Assembly (NCBI GenBank): GCA_903881315.1
Contig: CAIRSR010000162.1
Location: forward strand, 1 to 51,878
Length of the DNA: 51,878 bases
Direction of reading: 5' to 3'
Source of the DNA: an uncultured Thiotrichales bacterium
GTDB taxonomy: Bacteria > Pseudomonadota > Gammaproteobacteria > CAIRSR01
Shown one piece after another: positions 25,841-34,244 of the stretch; position 1 is the stretch's first letter; every line of letters begins with the position of its first letter. The notes under the pieces are model-generated. The model had not been told where the DNA came from and made no database searches. It saw nothing but the letters and a program-made list of their open reading frames with translations. The translations under genes and the position numbers were made by a program.

Positions 25841-26602
25841 CTATCCCAATGGCGGTGACGGTGATTGGTGATTCACCTGACGCTGGCGTAGCGCCTCGAA
25901 TAAACAAATTCCGGTCGCAACGGACACGTTTAGGCTTTCCACTGTACCTAGCATAGGAATATGTACAAGGAAGTCGCAAAGTTCGGCAGTAAGGCGACGC
26001 AGCCCCCGCCCTTCGGTTCCCATCACCAACGCGAGTGGGCCGGTGAGTTTCGCATCATAGAGGGATTGCGGGCCGTTCCCGGACGCACCGACCAGCCACA
26101 CGCCCAAGTCTTTGAGATCCCGTAGGGTGCGGGCAAGGTTGGTAACCTGAACGAAGGGTACGACCTCGGCAGCACCGCTTGCCACCTTACGAACGGCTGG
26201 GGTAAGGCCCGCCGCCCGATCTCGCGGAGCAAGCACCGCATGAACCCCGGCCGCATCGGCGCTACGCAGACACGCGCCGAGGTTGTGTGGATCTTGTACG
26301 CCATCCAATACGAGCAGAAACGGGGGTTCTTGCATCATTCCGAGTAGTGTTGGTAGGTCACCTTCGGCAAGCGGTTGTAGGCCAACGCAACGCGCCACCA
26401 CACCTTGGTGCTGGATGCCATGCACCATCGCGTCTAACGTCGTGCGCTCGGTTTCTTGGCGGGGGATGGTGGTGGCGGCCCGGCGTAATGCGTTGAGGCG
26501 GGAGTCCTGGCGCGAAACGTCGAGCCACAAGGCCCGCACGCGACCCTGGGCCAAGGCGGCACATACTGCGTGTATCCCGTAAACCAATGCCTCGGTGGCC
26601 AT
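25841..26602 (-). CDS. rlmB: 23S rRNA (Gm2251) 2'-O-methyltransferase
   Basis: SpoU-family methyltransferase that methylates G2251 in the peptidyl-transferase P loop of 23S rRNA. It is 253 residues, with an N-terminal L30e-like RNA-binding domain (1-80) and the trefoil-knot SAM domain. All family motifs are seen: DPHNLGACLRSADAAGV, LVMGTEGRGLRRL and SLNVSVATGICLFEAL. It begins 6 bases after the pabBC stop. The C-terminal tail (QVNHQSPSPPLG) is slightly longer than usual. Confidence 0.95.
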   Translation of the reverse strand: MATEALVYGIHAVCAALAQGRVRALWLDVSRQDSRLNALRRAATTIPRQETERTTLDAMVHGIQHQGVVARCVGLQPLAEGDLPTLLGMMQEPPFLLVLDGVQDPHNLGACLRSADAAGVHAVLAPRDRAAGLTPAVRKVASGAAEVVPFVQVTNLARTLRDLKDLGVWLVGASGNGPQSLYDAKLTGPLALVMGTEGRGLRRLTAELCDFLVHIPMLGTVESLNVSVATGICLFEALRQRQVNHQSPSPPLG

Positions 26603-26608
26603 ACGTGG

Positions 26609-28375
26609 TTAGTGTTTCCTGGTTAGGGTTGCTGGTCGTTCGCCGCGTACCGAGTTGATCACCCACAATGCAGTTCTGCGGCTAAGATCGGTTAAGGTGA
26701 CTGTTTTTTCACGGATAATTCCTTGTTCCAGGAGCTTCTGGCGATAGGTTCCGGCCAACAGTCCGGCTGAAACCGGTGGCGTGACGCGCTCGCCATCCAG
26801 TTCGATCACCACGTTGGCGCGGGTGGTCTCGGTTATCTCGCCGCGCTCATTCCACAGCAGCACGTCCTCCCCGCCGAGCGCCGCACGGCGGGCGCGTTCG
26901 TAGCCTTCGCGATGGGTGGTCTTGTGGTAGTAGAAAGGATCGGTAGAATCGATTGTCGTTGCTGCGATCACAAGGGAGACCTCTCGGGGCAGTTCCTCCA
27001 GGAGAGCGGACTCGGTGTGGATACCTCCATCCTCGTCGAGTAACAAGCGCACCCGATGGGGCAAGGAGGGCAATTGGTCGGCAGCCTTGCAAAGCGCATC
27101 ACGCACCTGTTTAGGATCGATCGGGTAAGAAAAGTACTGCGCCGAAGCAACAAGTCGTTCGATATGTCCTTCTAGGAGTAGAAATTGTTCGCTTGGCGTC
27201 CAGAGTAGCGTTTCCAGTAGGGAAAAGCGCGGCCTCTTCCCCCACAAGACCTGCGCTTTAGCAAGACACTCGGCGTATTCTGAGCGAGCCTCTGAGTCCC
27301 AGACAATGCCACCACCGACGCCATATTCAGCAATGCTGGTTGTACGATCGATGACCGCCGTACGAATAGCCACATTAAATTGCGCACGTCGCCCGGGTGC
27401 AATGAAGCCAATTGCGCCAGTGTAGAGGCCGCGCGGTGTGGTTTCAAGGTTAGCAATGAGTTTCATGGTGTTTATCTTTGGGGCACCGGTTATAGATGCC
27501 GAAGGGAACAGGGCACGAAAGATGGCGGAGACAGAGGAATTTGTAGTGGCCTCGACGGTCGAGGTCATTTGCCAAACGGTAGGATACTTTTCTAGCGCGA
27601 AAAGACGGGATACCCGTACGCTACCTGGCACGGCAATCCGGCTGGTGTCATTTCTCATCATGTCGACAATCATGACATTTTCGGCCCGGTTTTTGGTGGA
27701 GGCTTGCAATTCTTTGGCGCGTAGGTTGTCCGTGGCAAAGGAGGGTGCGCGGGTAGCGGTTCCCTTCATGGGTTTTGTGACGAGCCGTTGCCCGTCGAGC
27801 GAGAAGAATAATTCGGGCGATGCCGACAGTATCGAAAATTGCCCCCAATCGAGATAGGCAGCATGATGAGCACACTGCATTCGGATCATTTCCTCAAACC
27901 AATGCCGTGGATCTCCAGTGAATTGTTTCCGGAGCCGCCAGGTGTAGTTTACCTGATAGGTATTCCCCTGCATAATATGAGCACGGATTGTGTCAATCGC
28001 CCGATCATAGGTGGCGCGATCGATGGAGGGTGACCAGGCTTCTTGGGTATCGATCGTTCCTCCCCGCCCCATGGGTTGAGGGGGGAATAATCGGGATGAG
28101 GGAAGAATCTCTGGTGCCGGATACAGCGCGAAAGAAAGCAGTGGTAGTGTACGCGGCGAGTCAGAGCCACGGACGCAGAAGGTGCTGTCAAATCCCGGGG
28201 CGGCCTCGTAGGCCACGAAACCAACGGCGTACCAGGTCTTTTCTGCAACGAGACGTTCGATCTCCTGAAGTGCTGGCAGCACATCACTGGTGTTAAACGT
28301 CTCAATGACGGCTAATGGATTATTAAAACGCAACCACGAGTTGCCCAAACTTTGTTGAAGTAAGGCCTCATTCAT
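26609..28375 (-). CDS. pabBC: Aminodeoxychorismate synthase component I fused to lyase (PabB-PabC)
   Basis: Bifunctional folate-pathway enzyme of 588 residues. The N-terminal PabB part (about 1-345) converts chorismate to 4-amino-4-deoxychorismate; it shows KPMKGTATR, ENVMIVDMMRND, GAPKINTMKLI and GFIAPGRRAQFNVAIRT. The C-terminal PabC part (about 360-588) is a fold-type IV PLP lyase that makes 4-aminobenzoate, with the likely PLP lysine in YYHKTTHRE and the ETTRANVVI block. Both domains look complete. The glutaminase partner PabA is not nearby. The ATG at 28375 fits the family N terminus; the frame is open further upstream into the divergent aroE, which is unlikely to be coding. Confidence 0.93.
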   Translation of the reverse strand: MNEALLQQSLGNSWLRFNNPLAVIETFNTSDVLPALQEIERLVAEKTWYAVGFVAYEAAPGFDSTFCVRGSDSPRTLPLLSFALYPAPEILPSSRLFPPQPMGRGGTIDTQEAWSPSIDRATYDRAIDTIRAHIMQGNTYQVNYTWRLRKQFTGDPRHWFEEMIRMQCAHHAAYLDWGQFSILSASPELFFSLDGQRLVTKPMKGTATRAPSFATDNLRAKELQASTKNRAENVMIVDMMRNDTSRIAVPGSVRVSRLFALEKYPTVWQMTSTVEATTNSSVSAIFRALFPSASITGAPKINTMKLIANLETTPRGLYTGAIGFIAPGRRAQFNVAIRTAVIDRTTSIAEYGVGGGIVWDSEARSEYAECLAKAQVLWGKRPRFSLLETLLWTPSEQFLLLEGHIERLVASAQYFSYPIDPKQVRDALCKAADQLPSLPHRVRLLLDEDGGIHTESALLEELPREVSLVIAATTIDSTDPFYYHKTTHREGYERARRAALGGEDVLLWNERGEITETTRANVVIELDGERVTPPVSAGLLAGTYRQKLLEQGIIREKTVTLTDLSRRTALWVINSVRGERPATLTRKH

Positions 28376-28429
28376 ATTTTCAGGTATCGGAAAAGGTTGT
28401 TTTCTATGCGCCCAGGGGGCATGTATCCA

Positions 28430-29269
28430 ATGGTTGACGTTGACCAATATGCAGTATTCGGGAACCCTATCGCTCATAGCAAATCCCCGTTTATTCATTC
28501 GCATTTTGCCGAAGAAACTGGCCAGGCACTTACCTATACCGCGATATTGGTGGAGCGTGGCAACTTTCCGAATGCCGTAGCGGCCTTTCGCGCTACGGGA
28601 GGCAAAGGCCTGAATGTTACTGTACCATTTAAGGCGGAGGCCTATGCCATTGCCGAGGCTCATAGTTCGTGGGCGATGCGGGCTTGTGCCGTCAACACGC
28701 TATATTTTGTGGATGGACGTCTCTACGGGGACAACACGGACGGTGTGGGCCTGTTGCGTGATCTTACCCACAACCTGGGTCTATCGTTGAGTGGGGCTCG
28801 GGTACTCATCCTAGGCGCAGGCGGTGCGGCACAAGGCATCTTGCAATCCTTGCTCATGGCCTCACCTCGTTCGGTCTTTATTGCGAACCGCACACCAATA
28901 CGCGCCCACGAACTGGCTCGCCGCTATAGCGACTTAGGTCTGGTAGCTGGTGGGGGCTTCGACTCTCTTGGCGAGGCACAGTATGACCTGGTAATCAATG
29001 CGACCAGCGCAAGCCTACAAGGAGAAACCCCACCACTACCAGATGGCCTTCTTGCAGAAGGAGTCTGGTGCTATGACCTCATGTATGCGGCCACCCCCAC
29101 CCCCTTTCTGCGCTGGGCGACCGAGCACGGCGCAGAAAAGGTTGCTGACGGCCTCGGCATGTTGGTCGAGCAGGCGGCGGAGGCGTTTTTCTTATGGCGC
29201 GGGGTACGACCAACGACTGCCCCGGTCATCCGTGTCCTGCGCGAACACAACCAGCAATACAACCAGTAA
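28430..29269 (+). CDS. aroE: Shikimate dehydrogenase
   Basis: NADPH-dependent reduction of 3-dehydroshikimate to shikimate in aromatic amino-acid synthesis. It is 279 residues. N-terminal GNPIAHSKSP carries the shikimate-binding serines; the catalytic K68 is in NVTVPFK and D104 in DNTDG. The Rossmann domain has GAGGAAQG and NRT, with NATSASL following. Three ATGs compete (28397 region, 28421, 28430); AGGGGG at 28414-28419 is 10 bases before 28430 and only one base before 28421, which favours 28430. It diverges from pabBC across about 54 bases, linking shikimate and folate supply. Confidence 0.95.
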   Translation: MVDVDQYAVFGNPIAHSKSPFIHSHFAEETGQALTYTAILVERGNFPNAVAAFRATGGKGLNVTVPFKAEAYAIAEAHSSWAMRACAVNTLYFVDGRLYGDNTDGVGLLRDLTHNLGLSLSGARVLILGAGGAAQGILQSLLMASPRSVFIANRTPIRAHELARRYSDLGLVAGGGFDSLGEAQYDLVINATSASLQGETPPLPDGLLAEGVWCYDLMYAATPTPFLRWATEHGAEKVADGLGMLVEQAAEAFFLWRGVRPTTAPVIRVLREHNQQYNQ

Positions 29270-29282
29270 TACAACCAGTAAT
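29247..29282. repeat. Three 12-bp direct repeats over the aroE stop codon
   Basis: The unit ACAACCAG(C/T)AAT occurs three times in a row at 29247-29258, 29259-29270 and 29271-29282. The first copy reads CAA where the later two read TAA, so the aroE stop lies in the second copy and an identical in-frame stop follows in the third. Probably replication slippage that extended the C terminus by one N-Q-Y-N-Q unit. Confidence 0.8.
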
Positions 29283-29291
29283 CGGTAATGT

Positions 29292-29315
29292 CTGCCTGAC
29301 GCGAAGCTTAGGCAG
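29292..29315 (+). terminator. Hairpin downstream of aroE
   Basis: CTGCCTGA (29292-29299) pairs with TTAGGCAG (29308-29315) with one G-T wobble and the 8-base loop CGCGAAGC. There is no T-run after it. It may be a weak terminator shared by aroE and the convergent minus-strand membrane gene. Confidence 0.4.
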
Positions 29316-29360
29316 GAGATAACCCAATCCAACACGCAAGCGGCTGAAAACCGTGCGGTA

Positions 29361-29756
29361 TCACTGCCCTACCAGCACATCCCGTCGTGCAGTGGATACG
29401 GTAATGATAAAACCAGCCAAGACATCCAGGAGAGACATCAACATAAGGATGAGGAAGGTCGAAGTGCCTGCACCTGGCATGATCAGAAATTCCGCGAAAA
29501 AGATGAACAGCACGAGAAATGACAGGGAGTGTTCGATAACGGTGGCTACGTTGGAGCTGGTAGATTTCACGAGTTCGATGAACATGGCGACGACCCCAAG
29601 CATCAGCAGTACATCACCCCAGGTCGGTGCCCACACTGCCCCAGAGGGGAGATGCAAACTGTAAAGAGGACTCGCCATATCCACTTTGGTAAGGGCCATT
29701 GCATCGTAGGTCAACAACAAAAACAGGAATAAAGGGATAAACCGAAGGTACTTCAT
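29361..29756 (-). CDS. Small inner-membrane protein of unknown function
   Basis: A 131-residue protein with an N-terminal hydrophobic segment (FIPLFLFLLLTY, possibly a cleaved signal ending near AMA) and about three further membrane helices (VLLMLGVVAMFIELV, FLVLFIFFAEFLIM, FLILMLMSLLDVLAGFIITV). GGAGTC 8 bases before the ATG at 29756 supports this start. It is the last gene of a minus-strand group with an acidic anchored protein and a VWA protein. I do not recognise the family; a role as a membrane partner of those proteins is inference. Confidence 0.8.
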   Translation of the reverse strand: MKYLRFIPLFLFLLLTYDAMALTKVDMASPLYSLHLPSGAVWAPTWGDVLLMLGVVAMFIELVKSTSSNVATVIEHSLSFLVLFIFFAEFLIMPGAGTSTFLILMLMSLLDVLAGFIITVSTARRDVLVGQ

Positions 29757-29857
29757 GCGGGTGACTCCAATCGGGGTGGTTCGGTTAGATTGTAACACGC
29801 TGATGCCCCCATCCAATCAACACTCTCCGTCTGTGTTAGCGGAACCTCCTTCGGGCG

Positions 29858-31237
29858 TTAGCGTTTTCGTGCGGGATCCGTTCCTCGCCAGCTTTCCTCC
29901 GCCGCTTTGACGATACTGCGTAGATGTTCATTTGCCGTATCAATTGGGGGAGAATCCTCCAGGCCTTGCTGACGCTTCGTTGCCGTATCTGCCTTTTTTG
30001 AGGCGGCCCCCTTCGCGGTGGTTGGTGTGGAGAGATCAGCAGTTTTTGATGGCGCGGCATCCGGATTTCGGTTCTGTAGTCCTCCGCCGCTTACCGAAAC
30101 CTCCTCAAGCTGCAGGACATCGAAATCGGAGGTATCGGTCAACAAGGCGTCGTCCCAGGAAAACTCAGCAAGCTCATTGGTGGCTGGGTTCTTGGTGGAC
30201 TCGATCGGCGATGCTTCAAACGGGTCGTGCGCCGGCTCCAATAGTCCCGCCATAAGTGACTCGATGGAGTTTTCCTCCAAGGACATCTCCATGGGAAAGA
30301 CTTCTGGGGGGGGCTTGTCGTATGCCGATTCGGATCCCGTTTCCCCCAATGCCTCTGCCCATTCCCTTGCGAGGAGATCGTCCTCTGAGAGGTGGGGTTC
30401 TGGAGGGGATTCTTCCTCCGGGGTGGCCTCCTCCTCTGGGAGGTTCTCTTCCTCTGAAAAAGACTCTTCGTCCATAGCGAACGCGGTCTCGATAGATTCG
30501 TCCTCGGGTATTTCTGGCGCGTCCACCACAATGCCTGTCGGTGGAAGCGAGATGGGCTCTCGCGGTGGCGGCGATGCCTTTGTGGGGACATCGGCACCGC
30601 TAACCACCAGCAACGCCTCTAGGATCTGATCGCTCGTGGTGTTGCTTAGTGTGGCGCAATTTTTTCCGTAGGTGCTTGCATACTCCTGAACCATCCGGTG
30701 CATGGTATCGAGGGTAATTCGGAACTTTTCCTGTAGATTTCCGTGTTCGGCACGGAGGGATATCAACTCATGGGAGAGGTTTGGGGCGGGAATGGGCGCG
30801 TCATCCTCATCTAAATATCGAGAAGGTGGCGCTGATACCGGCTCGGAGAAGTCGCCAAAACCCTCTGCTTGTAGCAGCAAGCGCCGGTAGGACTCACCCA
30901 GCGCATCGACCATCAGGGGCAAGGAAGAGAACGCCTCCGCGTCGCGGCTCAGGTAGATCTGGATAAGTCTTTTGTAGAAATCACGTTCTTCCTCAAGCAA
31001 CCGTTCCGCGATGGGGGATGGATCGTTCCCTTTGATGATGCGCGACACAAAGTCACTAACCAAAGAGAGGCGCTCTGGTTCCTCGCGACGTACGCTTTCG
31101 ACCAGTTGCTGCGCGGCGGCTACATCCCGTCGTCGGCGCCGCAGGGCAAAAAATGACCACAAGCTCACCACAACGGCCATGGCAAGGGATGCCTCGACCA
31201 AGACAGAAAGTAACAGGGATTGAGTTACGGGGTTCAT
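29858..31237 (-). CDS. Acidic membrane-anchored protein of unknown function
   Basis: A 459-residue protein with one N-terminal membrane segment (about 8-33) followed by a basic RRRRR stop-transfer and a helical region with coiled-coil tendency (about 38-200). The centre (about 240-390) is strongly acidic and low-complexity, with runs of E, P and S such as EESFSEEENLPEEEAT. The C terminus is rich in A, K and T and ends in a basic segment. Most of the protein should be cytoplasmic and disordered. It starts 33 bases after the VWA gene stop. No family is recognised; FimV-like scaffold proteins have a similar anchor-plus-acidic layout, but no LysM or FimV motif is seen. Confidence 0.82.
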   Translation of the reverse strand: MNPVTQSLLLSVLVEASLAMAVVVSLWSFFALRRRRRDVAAAQQLVESVRREEPERLSLVSDFVSRIIKGNDPSPIAERLLEEERDFYKRLIQIYLSRDAEAFSSLPLMVDALGESYRRLLLQAEGFGDFSEPVSAPPSRYLDEDDAPIPAPNLSHELISLRAEHGNLQEKFRITLDTMHRMVQEYASTYGKNCATLSNTTSDQILEALLVVSGADVPTKASPPPREPISLPPTGIVVDAPEIPEDESIETAFAMDEESFSEEENLPEEEATPEEESPPEPHLSEDDLLAREWAEALGETGSESAYDKPPPEVFPMEMSLEENSIESLMAGLLEPAHDPFEASPIESTKNPATNELAEFSWDDALLTDTSDFDVLQLEEVSVSGGGLQNRNPDAAPSKTADLSTPTTAKGAASKKADTATKRQQGLEDSPPIDTANEHLRSIVKAAEESWRGTDPARKR

Positions 31238-31270
31238 TTCGTCCTGCCCCTCAAGGTCTCTGTCTATTGT

Positions 31271-33052
31271 TCATAGTGGGATGCTGGGTGGTTCGATCTT
31301 CTCGGCAAGATCGAGAAATATCGCCGCGTTGCGCTGCCGCCACCAGCGGAGCCCAAACCAGATGCCTAGGGCAATCACAGAGTTGAGAATGAGAAACACA
31401 ACCCCGATGGTAGTCCAGGAAACGGGCGATGAAGGAGCAGCAGGAACCTCCGTAGGGGGGTGTTGTGGTGGGGGTGGGGCAGCAGGTGGCGGTAGGGGAG
31501 CGCCGGCCTCGAAACTGAGCGGTGGTGGCAGAAAGGACAGCGGACGACCTTGGGGAGTATGGCCACGCGCCTGGAAGACCAAGACATAGCGTCCACCACT
31601 CGTTGGGAGCGGGGCCGACCAGGCACCATCTGGCCCGCGCGCGAGGGCGAGCGAGTGTGCGGCTCCGGCGGGATCAGTCAGGGTAGCGGTCACAGCAAGA
31701 CTGCCAGGATTGACAACCTCGGGTATAGGCCGAACCACAACCGTACGAGCCCCGCCTTTTTCTCCCCCCTCCAATTTGGTTTCCACGCCGGCCGGGAAAA
31801 GACGCAGGGAATAACGTGCCTCACGCTGAAAGGTGGCACCCTCCACCGCAATGCGCAACTCTTGCGTGCCAGGATGCAGCAGATCATCAAGGGATGTGCT
31901 GAAGATACCGTCACCCGTAGTAACATCGGGGGTCACACCATCATCATGTAATGGACGCATATCGTGGTCACCACCCTCGGTGGTGCGGGTCACGGTAAAG
32001 TTCAATAGGGTTAAGAAATCATGATCAGTGACAATCTTGCCTTGGGCCTGTAAGTGCGCTGTGAGATCCAGGTGCTCCCCTACCAACGCAGAAGGCGGTA
32101 TGGCGTCCATCTCAAGACCCACGTCGGTTACTACCATCACGCGATTATCAGGGTCGGCATCCGCTACTACCTGCCAAGACCCAGGAACCGGAGTCCCTAC
32201 GGTTATCATGTCATAGCCGAGTTCGGCGGCCCAACGTCCTTGGGCGGGGGGGGTGGCGCGACTATAGCGGGTGCCATCTGGTGCCAAGAGGATGGTTGGT
32301 TTGCTATTGAGGGAATGCAGTACGACTAAGGTCAATTCATGCACCGTACCATCCACCACGAAGCGGTTGTCCTTTAGGGGGAGGGTATCCCGTGGAACCG
32401 CCTGACTAAAGATGCGCAGGAATAGACGCTGCAGGAGCCCGGCGTCGGTTGCATGTTCGGCCCAGCCGTTGCTGTCGGTTGCAAGTTTACGCAGCAACTC
32501 CTGATCGGCTTCGTCAGAAAGGGCAATGGTGTAGACCGAGGCACCCATGGCGCGCACCAGGGGCAGGGTTTGGGTGAGAACCTTCTCGCGCGCGGCGGCG
32601 TTTACGGCGGGATCCTTTGAGATGTCCTCCATGCCATCGGACATCAGTAGGATCTTGCGCTGTACGTCTCCGCTTGGTGGGCCGCTCCAGTCAGCCATGG
32701 CCTTCTCAAGTGCCATGCCAATATCTGTCCATTGGCCCCGCGAGTTGACTCGCTCGGCGCTCCGCCGCGCCCGCTCTTGCCACGCTTCCGTGACCTCTCC
32801 CGGGGGTACTATCGTGACCACACGCTCATCAAAGGCGTAGACGCCCGCCCGAGAACCACGCGGCAGTAGGCCCACCACCAAACGCAAGGCGGGTATTCTA
32901 AGGTTTGAGGGATCGGTGTGTCGCATACTCCCCGAGGTATCAATGATCACCCGCAAGTCAACGGTGGGACTTGCGATCGCGACCGAGGGGCCACTCATTG
33001 AAATGCCGCCAAAAAGCCAGATGGCTGCAGTTATCCAACACCGAATCTTCAC
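31271..33052 (-). CDS. Periplasmic VWA-domain protein with C-terminal membrane anchor
   Basis: A 593-residue protein starting with GTG at 33052. A signal peptide ends near AIAS (28). The von Willebrand A domain (about 30-225) has an intact metal-ion-dependent adhesion site: DTSGSM (38-43), a Thr in WTDIGMAL and LLMSDGMED. Two or more beta-rich domains follow (230-510). A proline-rich stretch (about 515-545) leads to a C-terminal membrane helix (TTIGVVFLILNSVIALGIWF) and a short cytoplasmic tail. This layout resembles VWA proteins that act outside the inner membrane. The two genes that follow on the same strand are membrane proteins, suggesting a complex; the ligand is unknown. Confidence 0.88.
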   Translation of the reverse strand: MKIRCWITAAIWLFGGISMSGPSVAIASPTVDLRVIIDTSGSMRHTDPSNLRIPALRLVVGLLPRGSRAGVYAFDERVVTIVPPGEVTEAWQERARRSAERVNSRGQWTDIGMALEKAMADWSGPPSGDVQRKILLMSDGMEDISKDPAVNAAAREKVLTQTLPLVRAMGASVYTIALSDEADQELLRKLATDSNGWAEHATDAGLLQRLFLRIFSQAVPRDTLPLKDNRFVVDGTVHELTLVVLHSLNSKPTILLAPDGTRYSRATPPAQGRWAAELGYDMITVGTPVPGSWQVVADADPDNRVMVVTDVGLEMDAIPPSALVGEHLDLTAHLQAQGKIVTDHDFLTLLNFTVTRTTEGGDHDMRPLHDDGVTPDVTTGDGIFSTSLDDLLHPGTQELRIAVEGATFQREARYSLRLFPAGVETKLEGGEKGGARTVVVRPIPEVVNPGSLAVTATLTDPAGAAHSLALARGPDGAWSAPLPTSGGRYVLVFQARGHTPQGRPLSFLPPPLSFEAGAPLPPPAAPPPPQHPPTEVPAAPSSPVSWTTIGVVFLILNSVIALGIWFGLRWWRQRNAAIFLDLAEKIEPPSIPL

Positions 33053-33485
33053 GTTGCTTCCCCCGCCTCGTAGAGGTAACTGGGTGTTAAACGCAAACCG
33101 CTAAGGACGATCGCACTGCTCGGCTAACCAACGGGGTCAACGCAGCAGGCCCGCCCTCGTCAAAATCAACCACCGTGAACCAAGGTGATCAGGGCATAAA
33201 GCACGTTTTGAGGGGATTGCCCTGCCGCACTCCCCAGTGGATCAACCTAGAGAGCTTCTATCGGGCCACGCATGGGCAAGACCACGCCCCTTTGTCTGGG
33301 GCAGACGCGCACCTGCTCTGCGGATAGCGGCAGGAACCTGCCGATCTTTAATGGGCAACAGCCACCGCCCACAACCCTGGAGCGTTTTGTCGCGAGTCAC
33401 AAGCGTTGCCGACACGAACCCGCGCCACACCCAACGCCAGGTGTGTCAACCCAGCGTTGGGTATAATGAACGAGTAACCTGATAG
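33053..33485. other. Intergenic region with competing inverted repeats
   Basis: No supported gene. It should hold the promoter of the VWA gene. ACCCAACGC (33429-33437) pairs perfectly with GCGTTGGGT (33454-33462) over a 16-base loop, while CACACC (33426-33431) pairs with GGTGTG (33440-33445); the two structures share bases and exclude each other. This lies just past the stop of the minus-strand gene at 33486 and could be its terminator. Confidence 0.45.
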
Positions 33486-33857
33486 TTAGTGTCGGAACAA
33501 CCAGCGCACCTTCGCTGGTTGTTCGGGGGCAGGAGGCTGGTTTGCGACCGCAAGCGCTGCCTCTTCTCGGGTATAAAAGCGCCCCTCACGGACAAAACCT
33601 GCCACAACACTGCCCTTAACTGCGGTGATACGACCACTTCCATCGCGGGCTACTGCCAAGTCAGGCGGCAGTCCATCTAGGAGGTGGCATGGCGCGGGGG
33701 AGCCGTCTCCATGGCAGGAACGGTAGACTGTGCCCGTTTCTGCATCTCGGAAGGCTGGTTCGAAGCGAAGTTGTCGGTTACCCCGACTGACGCCGCCCGT
33801 ACCTTGGAAGAACTTATTTTCCCGCCACAGGCCATACACGGTAAGAAACTGGTTCAT
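33486..33857 (-). CDS. Hypothetical protein, uncertain
   Basis: The likely product is 123 residues from an ATG at 33857 with a weak ribosome site. It has no signal or membrane segment and contains a short cysteine pair (YRSCHGDGSPAPCHLL), acidic and basic stretches, GRFYTREEAALAV and a proline-rich end. The frame stays open upstream to 34085, but that part looks random. The codons just before the stop form a perfect 12-bp hairpin. No family is recognised. The reading frame is moderately long and the composition plausible, so I keep it with low certainty. Confidence 0.5.
   Translation of the reverse strand: MNQFLTVYGLWRENKFFQGTGGVSRGNRQLRFEPAFRDAETGTVYRSCHGDGSPAPCHLLDGLPPDLAVARDGSGRITAVKGSVVAGFVREGRFYTREEAALAVANQPPAPEQPAKVRWLFRH
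33495..33524. terminator. Perfect 12-bp hairpin at the end of a hypothetical gene
   Basis: GAACAACCAGCG (33495-33506) and CGCTGGTTGTTC (33513-33524) form a 12-base perfect stem with a 6-base loop, 7 bases from the stop of the minus-strand reading frame. No T-run follows. It may be a 3'-end element or an independent repeat that the open frame happens to cross. Confidence 0.55.
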
Positions 33858-34244
33858 GGTTTTTTCAGCACAGGTTCCGCGACACAACAAACCAAGGTCG
33901 AATACTACCACCTTTGTATCGGGAGCCAACGGGTAAATGTTAAGGGTTTGCACCATCCGAAAAATACGGCTGGGCGGTAAACGCGACCTGATGCAATCAT
34001 TCCTTCCTGGAATGGTTAAGGCAAGGCGCGTGCCACTCGCTCGGGCAGACCCCGCTTCCTGGTGAGGAACGCAGGTGATTACCACGAGGTAGCGTATAGT
34101 TCAATGTTGCAAACAGAATTTCAATAGGGACATTCCAGGGGATAGAACCTTAGGGAGATAGATAACGCGGGGCAAGGGATAGGCGGAAAGTGGGCGTTAA
34201 AATTTTGCCACGCGCCAATATTTTGCCAGTGGTTTGCGCACCCA
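33858..34244. other. Intergenic region between hypothetical gene and gshA
   Basis: No supported gene, though the minus-strand frame of the hypothetical protein continues to 34085. CATTCC-TTCCT-GGAATG (33998-34014) is a perfect 6-bp hairpin with a 5-base loop. There is no T-run, so a terminator role for gshA is possible but unproved. Confidence 0.4.

Noticed and set aside
30240-30600. Low-complexity E/P/S region in the acidic protein as a possible repeat array
   Set aside because: It is irregular coding sequence of an acidic disordered segment, without a fixed period or CRISPR-like spacers.
33272-33466. 64-codon plus-strand frame between the VWA gene and the hypothetical gene
   Set aside because: Overlapping open frames on both strands are equally long, there is no ribosome site, and the 3' part crosses a hairpin.
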